A stretch of 64,000 bases of DNA from Przewalskia tangutica (GCA_029844215.1 CM056731.1:79380992-79444991), one strand, 5' to 3'. Positions 49,285-59,694 are shown, counted from the stretch's first letter. Numbers and translations: made by a program. The notes: generated from the sequence alone by a model not told the origin.

Positions 49285-49672
49285 TGACGGCCGATCGAGA
49301 TAGGGTGAGAGTATAAGTGAGGGGTAAACCCCCAAGACGCTATACCACCTTCTCCAGGGTAAGAGTATAAATGAGGGGTAAACCCCCAAGACATTATACC
49401 CCCTGCTTATTTTGTTTGATGGTCGGTCGAGATAGGGTGATAGTATAAGTGAGGGGTAAAGCCCCAAGACGCTATACCACCTTCTCCAGGGTAAGAGTAT
49501 AATTGAGGGGTAAACCCCCAAGACATTATACCCCCTGCTTGTTTTGTTTGATGGTCGGTTGAGATAGGGTAAGAGTATAAGTGAGGGGTAAACCCCCAAG
49601 ACGCTATACCACCTTCTCCAGGGTAAGAGTATAAATGAGGGGTAAACCCCCAAGACATTATACCCCCTGCAT
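49285..49672 (+). repeat. 132-bp minisatellite, 3 units, D 3' LTR
   Basis: Units at the 'tcgagatagggtgag' phrase start near 49292, 49424 and 49556, an exact 132-bp spacing. The 126-codon minus-strand frame is a repeat artefact. Confidence 0.93.
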
Positions 49673-50399
49673 TACCACCTGCTCGTCTTCCTACTTGGCC
49701 TGTACAGTTTTTAGGACACAGGTGGGACTTGGTGTTCATGTATGCCTATTGGCGTTATATTATATCATGGACTGCCGGCAGTGAGGAAGGATTCCACGGG
49801 CATGATTGATATTATGGGCGTGAGACCCATGGTTATATTTTAGAAATGACTTGAGGGCATGCGTCCCTGACTTGTTATGACTGCTTATGTGTTGTGTACT
49901 GTAGGTTGGCTATCATACATGTCTTACATTTTGCTTAGGCATTATGATTTCATTCTGATACTTCATTTCACATACTTGGTACATTCTTCGTCTTGACCTC
50001 GCCGAAGCTGCGTTCACGCCGCGAGTTTAGATGCAGTGATTTGGTGATCGGCAGTGTAGGACCGCCTTTCGAGTTTTGGATAGCTCCTTGATTCGGGAGT
50101 TTATCTTTTTGGTATAAGTTCTTTCGATGCAGGCTTTATGCGATTATGGATGGCGGGGCCTTGTCCGTCATAGTTGATATAACTCTTAAGTGCTGTATTC
50201 ATATGTGGGATTGGACTCATGTTCAGTGTAGTATCTTTTATTATGTATATTATATGGCAGCCTTGTCGGCTTTTCCCTTGCACGTAAGTTGGTAAAAAAA
50301 AAAGAGGTGTTATTTAAATTCCGCAGTTTACTTGTGTTGTTAGGTAGAATGGTGCCCAGGTAGGGCACCAGTCACGGGCCCGGGGTTCGGGGCGTGACA

Positions 50400-51361
50400 G
50401 AGATATTGCGACGAATGGGAGGGTGACATATGTCACCCCCCTTGGTTGGTCTTGGTCGATTTAGACCATGGGTATAAAGGTCATTTGACCAAAGCTTGGA
50501 TGAACAAGTCTTGCAAGCTCAAGCTTGAGTTTATTGACCAAGTCAAAGAGCCCACTTGGCTTGATATTTTAATCTCATTCATCCAAACCCAACATGTGTT
50601 GTAATCTTGACCCTCCATGTTGTTATATAATAACACTAGTAGCAAGACAAGCTTCCCACACTTAGAAAAAATTTCAAGAAAAAATGGTTCTTGTCTTGAA
50701 GCTCTCTGGTTAGGGTTCTTTTGAAGAAGAAAAATTTTCGTTTGTGGTTCATAATTCACGACACTTAAACCCAAGGTTCCTAAGGGTATTGTAAGGTTAT
50801 CTCAATAGAAAGATCCCGGAAAAACCGCATTTTTACATTAGTCGCAAGGTGAAAACCTAAGTCGCTTTCATAGGTTTTGTTTGGAAATTGAAGGAAAGTT
50901 GTTTGTGAACTTCTAAAGGCTTCAAGTGGCGGATTGTAGTGTCAAGGAAAGGAGCTAAGTTGCTAAGGAGCGACTTCGGATCTTGAAGTCGGATTAAGGC
51001 TTGTAAAGGTAACCATCTTGTCCTCTTAAGTGATTGAAGATTACTTATTGTTGTAGTCATATATATATATGCAAACATGAGATATAAAATGGAGATTGAA
51101 ATGTTATGGAACATGTGGAGGGAATTCGAAACTAGCATGATTTAGTCTTCAAGATTGTAATTCAATTTACTTATTAGTTTAGTCGTCACATGTTAGCTAA
51201 AGAGAGGATTGTAGTTGTTATAATCGATTGCGGCTATATAACATGTTAGACTAAACAACTTGGATTGAAAAAGGAATTGGATAAGACTTTGCATTGTTGT
51301 ACATTATGGCCGAAAATGGCATTGGTTATTGAATTACTTGGTATTAATTGTGGGGCAGAAT
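50400..51361 (+). mobile_element. continuation of the E 3' LTR
   Basis: Follows the right-hand duplication of D and matches LTR H and the start of L: 'gcgacgaatgggaggg', TATA-like TATATAA at 50634-50640, the 'agtcgcaaggtgaaaacct' phrase and 'ttgtggggcagaat', where LTR F interrupts it. The minus-strand frames here are chance. Confidence 0.82.
50634..50640 (+). promoter_or_regulatory. TATA box, E LTR
   Basis: TATATAA, about 350 bp into the LTR once element D is removed. Confidence 0.55.
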
Positions 51362-51480
51362 TGTTACACCCCGTAATTCCAGGGCATGTATTTAAGAACT
51401 TATGAAAGAAATAAGATTTGAATCTGGGAAGATAAGTTGGCGGAATGTTTTGGACAAATTTTTAGTCAGCTTTGGAGTAG

Positions 51481-51490
51481 TATATATAAA
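51481..51490 (+). promoter_or_regulatory. TATA box, LTR F
   Basis: TATATATAAA about 120 bp after the LTR start, much closer than in the other LTRs. Confidence 0.5.
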
Positions 51491-51648
51491 GGTATATTAG
51501 GAATTTTTGGGTGATTCAAAGGCCTAATATGAGGTTCGTTGAGTCTTGTTTCCAACGCAACCAACCGCTCGTCGATAGGACATCGGAGTAGAAAGTTATG
51601 GACGTTACAAGTTCAGCGGGCAGATGAACAGGAAAATGTTTTCAGTTA

Positions 51649-51744
51649 GGCGCCACCGCGCCGACTGCAGGACCGCGGCGCCGTAAGCCCTGAAGTGTTC
51701 TGAAGTTGCAGCGCCATGGCGCCGGCTGCAGCGCCGCGGCGCCG
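51649..51744 (+). repeat. pair of GC-rich palindromic units in LTR F
   Basis: Two related units of about 34 bp (51649-51683 and 51711-51744), each with GCGCC, CTGCAG and CGCGGCGCCG. The second holds the 12-bp perfect palindrome GCGCCGCGGCGC (51731-51742). They stand out in AT-rich surroundings. Confidence 0.85.
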
Positions 51745-52776
51745 AGGCGAGATTTTTTTGCGGAAAATGGGAAAAGTTAGAAGATATTTTGTGTAGAGGA
51801 CCTATGGGTGGGTGACAAGTGTCCCTCCCAACTTGTAGAACAAGATAGCCTATATCCATTCTTCACAAATTAATCCAAGCACTTGCTCTCTTCTCTAAAA
51901 AATATTGTGAGAAAAACCCTAAGCCTAAATGAGATTTCTGGAAAGGCGACAAGAAAGAAATATGTTGGCTAGCTTGTAGGGGTTAGTAGAGATGATTTTA
52001 ACGTGAAGAAGCATTTCGGAAAGAGGGCTAAAGTGGGCGAGAATGTTGGACTGTTTTGGGCTTATCAAGGTAACAATCTTGTTGTTTTAATGATTGAAGA
52101 TTACTTATTGTTGAAGTTATGGATATAAACAAGCATGAGATGTATATATTGAAGTTATGTGTTATGGATATTGAAACCACTAATCCAAAACTAGCATGAT
52201 TAGCCTTTGAGATTACAATTCAATTTGGTTATTAGTTTAGTTGTCGCATGTTATATAAAGAAGGAATTATAGTTGTTAAAGTTGTTTACGACTATATAAC
52301 ATGTTAGACTTTTCAACTTGGATTGAAAAAGAATTGGAAAGGACTTTGTGTTGTTGTACATGTTAGCCGAGAATGGCTTTGGATATTGAAATTCTTGGTA
52401 TTAATTGTGGGGCAGAATTTTACACGTATTATAAGACGTGTAATCCCCTGTGATTGGTTGATGTGTTGAGCCTTAAATACGGCATGTTGGTTATTGATTT
52501 CGAGCCTTGAAAAAGGTGGAAAAAGTACGTAGAAACAAAGGAAGTGCTACCCAATTTTCCGTAGAATAAGAGACCGTATACTTAGTATCATTCTACGTTG
52601 GAAACTAGAAGTTGATAGTCGTGTTGTGGTCATTATAGGTTGACAATTCTACATGCGGCGTATTCGACTTAGCTTGTGGATTAAGCCGAAAAGGTATGTG
52701 AACCATCTCCTCTTCTTCTAGCATGATTCCTTATGGTAAAGAAAGTAAATCCTACTCCTTAAATGATCCACTCTTT

Positions 52777-52961
52777 GATTGTACTTGGATTGCCTAATAT
52801 AGAAGTTGTTCTATATACTTCCTTGATTGTACTTGGATTGCCTAATATAGAAGTTGTTCTATATACTTCCTTGATTGTACTTGGATTGCCTAATATAGAA
52901 GTTGTTCTATATACTTCCTTGATTGTAGTTGGATTGCCTAATATAGAAGTTGTTCTATATA
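52777..52961 (+). repeat. 48-bp tandem array, 4 units, LTR F
   Basis: Units 'gattgtacttggattgcc' at 52777, 52825, 52873 and 52921. The other type 2 LTRs have a single copy. The 117-codon frame through it is a repeat artefact. Confidence 0.93.
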
Positions 52962-53627
52962 TGTCACGCCGAACCGGGCGTGGTGGTGCCTACACAGGCA
53001 CCTTCTACCTAACAGACACAAGTAAACTGCGGAATTTAAATAACACCTCATTTTTTCATATTTTTTTTCAAAACCAACATACGTACAAGGGCAAAGCCGA
53101 CAAGGCTGCCATATAATATACATAACAAAAGACACTACACCGTACATGAGTCCAATCCCACATATGAATCTGGACCTCAAGAGTTTCTTGAAATATGACG
53201 GACAAGGCCGCCGTACCATAATCTGTACAAAAGCATGTCGAAAGAACTTATACCAAAAGATAGACTCGAGCGGAAGGAGCTATCAAAACTCTGGCGGTCC
53301 TACACTGCCGATCACCAAACAGCGTACCTAAACTGCGGCGATGAACGGCCGAAAGGAGGTCGATGCGAAGAATGTACAAAGTATGTGAAGCGATGAAATC
53401 TGTAATGAAATCATAACAGTCTAAACAAAGCAGGAGACATGTATGATTGCCAACCTACAGTACACAATACATAAGCAGTCATATCAAGTCAGGGACGCAT
53501 GCCCTCAAAGTCACTACTAAAATAACGATTACGATGCCTTACTAACAATGAGAGTAAATAGTAGTATACTTACAATATAAAATAGGAAACTCACGATCAA
53601 ATCATGGGTAAAAAATCCATGGAAACA

Positions 53628-53790
53628 GTGGTATAACGTCTTGGGGTTTACCTCATTTATACTCTTACCCGAGGCGGGTGGTATAACGTCTTGGGGTTTA
53701 CCCTCATTTATACTCTTATCACGGAGAAGGTGGTAGCAGTGGTATAACGTCTTGGGGTTTACCGCCATTTATACTCTTACCCCATCTCAA
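53628..53790 (-). repeat. minisatellite, 3 units, G 3' LTR
   Basis: 'gtggtataacgtcttgggg' at about 53629, 53679 and 53739; related to the half-unit of the D minisatellite. Confidence 0.88.
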
Positions 53791-54174
53791 CCGGCCATCA
53801 CACAATAAATAAGCAAGTTAAGAAATCCCCTAACTTCTTATTAGTCTTTTTCATATACACTCTCATTTTAGTTTACTTAAGGCACTAACATGACATTATA
53901 AATCCGGGAATCTAACCCGCCTTCTGGTCACATGCCCCGGAATCCCACATTGTAAGCATGTCCAAGGAGTAACACAAATAATGGAAGCATACCCGTGGAA
54001 TTCCACATCACTGTCGGTACGTCCAAGTAAACTCACAACAAGACAGCCGACCCTCCAACCAAGAGTCGCGGCAACGTAATAAAACATAATGCTTGCACTC
54101 AAAGGCTATCACCAGCACACATAGGCAAGTTCATAAAATCTATAGACTTTCATTTTATAAACTCAAGGCACTTA

Positions 54175-54300
54175 TAGAATAATTCTCAATTAAACAAGCC
54201 AAAGTACTTATCAAGGCACCCATCGAATAATTCTCAATTAAACAAGCCAAAGTACTTATCAAGGCACACATAGAATAATTCTCAATTAAACAAGCTAAAG
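54175..54300 (-). repeat. ~42-bp tandem array, G 3' LTR
   Basis: Three copies of 'aattctcaattaaacaagc' followed by 'aaagtacttatcaaggcac'. The same array is at 59695-59820 in the partner LTR and in shorter form in D. Confidence 0.88.
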
Positions 54301-56103
54301 TACTACGTACGTACATTCTTTTCAAAATACTCCTTTTTATGTAAAACCCCAAGATACTAAGACCCGTAGTATCAATGTATGTCTATTTTTCAAAGTAAGT
54401 TACTACACTTTTAGAAAACTCTTTTCAGAGCTTGAAATCAAGTAACTTCAAATTTTCACAATCTAGGCAACTTATGCCTAATAATCAAAATAGACAACTT
54501 TCTTAACCTTCCATAAAGCCGTTATAACCAACTTCCCATAAAGTCGTTATTAACCCTTTATGGTTTTAGACATATTCATTCCTTTTTATAACCAAGAGAC
54601 TTATACTTAAAACCAAGTATCACATACTTACAAATCAAGTTTCTTAACTTTCAAAATACTTCAAGTCTCTTAATATTTAGAAAACAAGTTTCTTCTACTT
54701 TTAAACCTCAAGTAACTCACACCTTTAAAACAAGTTACTTCTCTTAAATCATGTCATTTCTCCTCTCTTAAAACAATTAAGTAAATCACTCCTTTAACTC
54801 CCCTAAAGTCATTACAACAACCCTTAGGTTTTGGAACTAAGGCACTAGCCAAAAGGTTTGGAAACCACTTCCTTTTCAAGACTCTATGTACTTTAAGTAA
54901 AATACTTTCACTTTTAAGAATCCAACTTCACTAAGGCAATGGATTATACAACTTACAATTTAAACATCAAAGTACAATCAAGGAAGTACATAGAACAAAT
55001 TCTATTTTAGGCAATCCAAATACAACCAAGGAATGGATCATTTAAGGAGTAGGACATACTTTCTTTATCTTAAGGAATCATGCTAGAAGAGGAGATAAAT
55101 CACATACCTTTTCGGCTAAATCCACAAGCTAAGCCGAATACGCCGTACGTAGAAGTGTCAACCTATAATGGTCACAACAAGACTATCAATTTCTAGTCTC
55201 TAACGTAGAATAATACTAAGTATATGGTCTCTAATTCTACGGAAAATCGGGCAGCACTTCCTTTGTTTCTACTTACTTTGCCACCTTTTTCAAGGCCGAA
55301 TACAATAACCAAACATGCCATATTTAAGGCTCAAAACAACAACCAACCAAAGGGGATTACACGCCTTACAATATGTGTAAAATTCCGCCCCACAATTCAT
55401 ACCAAGTAGTTTAATACTCACTAGCCATTCTCGGCCAACAATAACTCAACACAAGTCCTTTCCAATTCTTTTTCAATTCCAAGTTCTAAGGTCTAACATG
55501 TTATATAGTCATAAACAACTTCAACAACTACAATTTCCTTCTTTATACAACATGCGACGACTTAAACTAATAATCAACTTGAATTGTAATCTTTAGGCTA
55601 AACATGCTAGTTTTTTCGGATTAGGGTTCCAATAGCCAAAACACTTATCAAACCTCATAATATATAACACATGCTTGCTAATATCCATAGCTACAATGAT
55701 AAGTAAACCTTAATTGCTAAAACGACAAGAATTATACCTTTACAAGCCCTTAAAATTTCCAAGATTCAAAGTCGCTCCTTAGCAAATTCTTAGCTCCTTT
55801 CCTTATGTTCCAATCCGCTCCAAGCACTCCTTAGAAGCCTATGAAGAACCCATCTTCAAGTTCCAACTTCAAAGTTGAAGAACTCCTTAAGTTTCCGCCT
55901 TGCGACTAACGTGAAAACGTCGTTTTTCCGCAATCTTTCTATTGAGATATCAGGGACCTTGGGTTAAAGTCTTGTGAACAAAGGATCAAAACTACAAAAT
56001 TTTTGTGTGCACAAATGGACAAAGCCGAGAGCATGTTTTCTTGCACAAACTTTCTCTAAATTTTTCTAAGTGTTCAAGACTAGTCTTGCACTAGTGTAGT
56101 GAA

Positions 56104-56109
56104 TATATA
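56104..56109 (-). promoter_or_regulatory. TATA-like box, G 3' LTR
   Basis: TATATA about 487 bp inside the LTR start. Confidence 0.45.
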
Positions 56110-56595
56110 ACAAAATGGAGGGCTTGTATTAGTACACTTGTGGTCTAGGATGAAGGACAATTAATGTAAAGCCAAGTGGACAAGTTGACTTGGTCAACAA
56201 TCTCAAGCTAGCAAGACTTGATCTTTTACCATGGTCAATGACCATTATACCCTTGCAAATTTTCGTCCAAGGCCAAGTGGGGGAGGTGCCACGTGTCGCT
56301 CTCTCATTCATCCATAAAATTCTGTAACCCTCGTGGGCCCCACAAAACGTAAAATTCCTCGGGTGGGCCCCACATGACCAAATTCGTAAAAAAATAAATT
56401 CCATAATGCTAATAAGTTCCATAATCCTCAAATAATACATTTTGAGAATCCAATTCTCAACAACGAACATATTTCCTTGCCGACGCTCGGAAGATTTTCC
56501 GTCGGAAAAACAATTATTCCTTTCATACCAATTTCCAAGTCTTGATTCCTTACATACATTCTCTTATACATGTCCTGGACTTTCGGGGTGTAGCA

Positions 56596-56608
56596 TTCTT
56601 CCCCCCTT
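56596..56608 (-). other. polypurine tract, element G
   Basis: AAGGGGGGAAGAA on the minus strand, identical to D, touching the LTR start. Confidence 0.88.
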
Positions 56609-56610
56609 AG

Positions 56611-57352
56611 AAACATTCGTCCCCGAATGTTCTTAGTCTGTTGCCAAGCTATACAAACTCCGGCACAAACTCTATACTATGCCTATCAATCAAAACTGCA
56701 CAAGACCAACGATGCCACACATGGCCACCACATAACATACGTACAAAATCTCAATATTGTCTCTTGTTCCCCAATCCTTGGATTTACTATCCAAACTTGG
56801 CCATTATGCTACATACATTCCCGTTAAGGCTCTTCTCGGTCCTTACGACCTGATTCCGGTGGAACGCATCCAAGAACTCGTACAACGATCAACTAGACTT
56901 GGGCCTTGCATCCCCGGGACCTTATCACATAGAGGGACTATTACCAACTAACATCACCCCATTCCATACTATCGGTTGACCCGAAAAAAGTCCATAACCC
57001 GACTCATCGTCACCCTTAACTTCTCATTCTTAGTCTGAACTAAAACTCTCTCTTATCTCAAGGTACTTCTCACCCTATCCCCCTATTCACTAGAGGTTCG
57101 TCACATAAGCCAAAGTATTTCTACTGTACATCCTCCCCTATCGGTCTTACAACATTGCAGGTAATTACAACTTGTGAACTCTACACAACTACAGTCTCAG
57201 TTCACTTATCATTCTTGTCAACATTCTTAACTTTTCACTTTACTAATCAAAGTATTTCTACCTCTGGGGGTACTATCACTTACAACTGCTAGCAACAAAG
57301 GGAAAACATACACGCTAGGGCAAAAATCTGAATCTATCAATGCACGTATGAT
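56611..57352 (-). other. 3' tail and spacer of element G
   Basis: Starts with the stem-loop 56611-56632 (AAACATTCG and CGAATGTTC, 4-nt loop), then the tail phrase 'atggccacca' (56719-56730), the conserved block (56835-57015) and an AT-rich stretch up to gag. The strand antisense to G has an open 64-codon frame over the block that resembles antisense readings in D and A. Confidence 0.6.
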
Positions 57353-58208
57353 TCAAAAGAATCGAGATATACCTGTAACCCCATGCGATGTCGCCTCCTG
57401 ATCCTGCCCCGTAGTCACGTCATCTATGCGGTTCGAAGGACCGCCAGAACTATAAACACCACCCTGACCTCTACCACGACTGGCTGACATCTGAACACCC
57501 TGCCCTGGGGGACGCACAACTGTGGAGGAAAGGTAACCAACCATCGGCCTCATAGGCTGACCCACCTTATCGGTGCTCTTTCTAACAAGACATACCCTCA
57601 GAATATGGCCCGGACGGCCACAATAAAAACAAACACCTGTGCCATAACGACATTTCCCCGAATAATGCTTACCACATCTGAAACACCGAGGAATAGGTGG
57701 CCTCGACCGAGAAAGTCCTCTGCTCCTCTGAGAACCTCGACCCCTGGAGCTTGGACCGGCTCCTAAATACCTTGTGGGGTCCAATATCCCACCTGTGAGC
57801 TGCGGGGGTATGTACTGGGTAGGCTGGGACGAATATCTCACTCGCTGCTGAGGTTGCTCGTCCATAAACTTACCGGGATAACCAACCGGTCTAGCCTCTT
57901 CTGTGAGATCTCGCGTTGGCCTCTACCTGCACACTGCTGCTGTCTTGGCCGAATAACCTCCTGGCCGATGAAACTGTGAGTACGACTATCTTGGTCAATA
58001 ACATAGCTGCTTCCTCATGACCTATAGTCTTCTCCTAAGCGAAAGCTGGAGGCTCGGTCTGGGGTCTCAAAACTGGCGTGAAGAACTCATGGCGTGGCAC
58101 AACATCCAGGTATACCACAGGCATAAGCCCTATCAACTCTCGAGTCTGACTAGTAGGTCCTGCTACTCCTTTGCCCTTCTGGGCGACTGTTGCCCTCCTT
58201 GGAGGCAT
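57353..58208 (-). pseudogene. gag: short gag of element G with two zinc knuckles
   Basis: ATG at 58208 ('MPPRRATVAQKGKG'), about 190 bp after the primer site. The first 110 codons are frame-broken around 57870-58100. From 57865 to 57353 the frame is open for 170 codons: a Gln/Arg-rich start, an Arg/Ser stretch, knuckle CFRCGKHYSGKC (residues 61-72), knuckle CFYCGRPGHILRVC (79-92), a Gly/Arg-rich tail and the end 'GISRFF'. There is no capsid (retrotransposon gag) domain such as A has, so only the N-terminal and RNA-binding parts remain. Together with D this suggests a distinct non-autonomous lineage. Best-preserved gag in the window. Confidence 0.87.
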
Positions 58209-58320
58209 AGCTGTAACACAAAATTACGTCAGAGATGAATTATCTTACTAACACAGCTCTATGGCACGATCTTAGAGTGAGAAGAATAGAAACCAACTCC
58301 TAAATGTCCTGTAGCCTCCT

Positions 58321-58354
58321 GTTTATGGGTGTGGCGCGCAACACACCGATAATC
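58321..58354 (-). other. dimerisation-like leader hairpin (G)
   Basis: On the minus strand: GATTATCGGTGTG and CACACCCATAAAC round TTGCGCGC, hexamer GCGCGC, as in D. Confidence 0.6.
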
Positions 58355-58395
58355 AAGACTCTACTAGACACGCGGTCGTAGACATTCAGGTGACT

Positions 58396-58408
58396 GCTCA
58401 CGATACCA
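58396..58408 (-). other. damaged primer-binding site, element G
   Basis: Plus strand reads GCTCACGATACCA where GCTCTGATACCA is expected; CTG appears as ACG. Confidence 0.82.
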
Positions 58409-59080
58409 CTCTGTCACGCCCGAACCGGGCCCATGATCGTGCCCTACAGGCACCATTCTACCTATGCATACAAGTAAACTGCGGAATTTAAATAACAATT
58501 ATTTTTTCATTTTTTTTTTCAAAACCAACATACGTACAAGGGCAAAGCCGACAAGGATGCCATATAATATACATAACAAAAGACACTACACCGTACATGA
58601 GTCCAATCCCACATAGGAATACAGACCTCTAAGAGTTTTACTGAAATATGACGGGACAAGGCCCCGTACCCATAATCGTACAAAAGCACATCTTGAAAAA
58701 ACTTATACCAAAAAATAGACTCGAGCGAAGGAGCTATCCAAAACTCGGCGAGTCCTACACTCGCGATCACCAAACAGCGTACCTAAACTGCGGCATGACG
58801 CGGCCCGAAGGAGGTCGATGCGAAGAATGTACCAAGTATGTGAAATAGTAAATCGTAATGAAATCATATGATCTAAACAAAACAGGGAGACATGTATGAT
58901 TGCCAACCTACGATTACACAATACATAGCGGTCATATCAAGTCGAGGGCGCGTGCCTCAAAGTCACTACTCAAATAACGATTACGATTGCCTTACTAACA
59001 ATGAGAGTAAATAGTAGTATACTTACAATATAAAATAGGAAACTCACGATCAAATCATGGGTAGCAAATCCATCGAAACA

Positions 59081-59316
59081 GGTGGTATAACGTCTTGGGG
59101 GTTTACCCCTCATTTATACTCTTACCCTGAGGCAGGTGGTATAACGTCTTGGGGGTTTACCCCTCATTTATACTCTTATCCTGGAGAAGGTGGTAACGCA
59201 GGTGGTATAACGTCTTGAGGGTTTACCCCTCATTTATACTCTTACCCTGGAGAAGGTGGTAACGCAGGTGGTATAACGTCTTGGGGGTTTACCCCTCATT
59301 TATACTCTTACCCCAT
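59081..59316 (-). repeat. minisatellite, 4 units, G 5' LTR
   Basis: 'ggtggtataacgtcttg' at 59081, 59135, 59201 and 59267 (spacing 54, 66, 66). Confidence 0.92.
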
Positions 59317-59694
59317 CTCAACCGGCCGTCACACAATAAATAAGCAAGTTAAGAAATCCACAACTTTATTAGTCTTTTCATATACACTCATTTTAGTTTA
59401 CTTAAGGCACTAACATGACATTATAAATCCGAATCTAACCCGCCTCGCAGTCACGTGCCGCAGATCCCACATCGTAAGCATGTCAGGAGTAACACAAATA
59501 ATGGAAGCATACCCGTGGAATTCCACATCACTTTCAGGTGCGTCAAGTAAACTCACGACAAGGCGGTAGACTCCAACCGAGAGTCGCGACAACGTAATAA
59601 AACATAATACTTGCACTCAAAGGCTATCACCCGACACATAGGCAAGTTCATAAAATCTATAGACTTTCATTTTATAAACTCAAGGCAACTTATA

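Larger units (their letters stand above)
29306..50399 (+). mobile_element. element D: gag-only gypsy element with two later insertions
   Basis: 5' LTR 29306-35302 (interrupted by S), primer site, gag (interrupted by C), spacer, polypurine tract and 3' LTR 46634-50399. Without S and C it is about 9.4 kb. It has no pol: after gag comes the conserved spacer block, then the 3' tail phrase 'gtggccatgtgtggcat', as if everything between had been deleted. Flanks are GAAAT (29301-29305) and GAGAT (50400-50404), a 5-bp duplication with one transition. Removing D restores LTR sequence matching LTR H near 63475-63500. Confidence 0.9.
46634..50399 (+). mobile_element. 3' LTR of element D, 3766 bp
   Basis: TGTTACACCCCG to GGGGCGTGACA. 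Nearly identical to the 5' LTR over long stretches (for example 29306-29560 and 46634-46890). It carries three 132-bp minisatellite units (49285-49672) and lacks solo LTR S, which gives the empty target site of S. Confidence 0.92.
51362..52961 (+). mobile_element. LTR F, 5' part
   Basis: Begins TGTTACACCCCGTAATTCC inside the E LTR. The first 0.5 kb is unlike the other LTRs here and includes a TATATATAAA box (51481) and two GC-rich palindromic units (51649-51744). From about 52070 it joins the common type 2 body. A 48-bp array (52777-52961) is broken by element G in its last unit; LTR F resumes at 62117. Confidence 0.82.
52962..56595 (-). mobile_element. 3' LTR of element G, 3634 bp
   Basis: Minus strand from TGCTACACCCCG (ending at 56595) to TGTCACGCC (52962). 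It carries three units of the 66-bp type minisatellite and a 42-bp array (54175-54300). Very similar to the partner LTR. Confidence 0.9.

Noticed and set aside
49273..49739. 126- and 110-codon minus-strand frames with repeated 'GVYPSFILLPW' residues
   Set aside because: They come from the 132-bp tandem array in the D 3' LTR; the same frames occur at 34300-34634 in the 5' LTR.
52763..53116. 117-codon plus frame with repeated 'LIVLGLPNIEV' residues
   Set aside because: 48-bp array of LTR F fused to the edge of element G.
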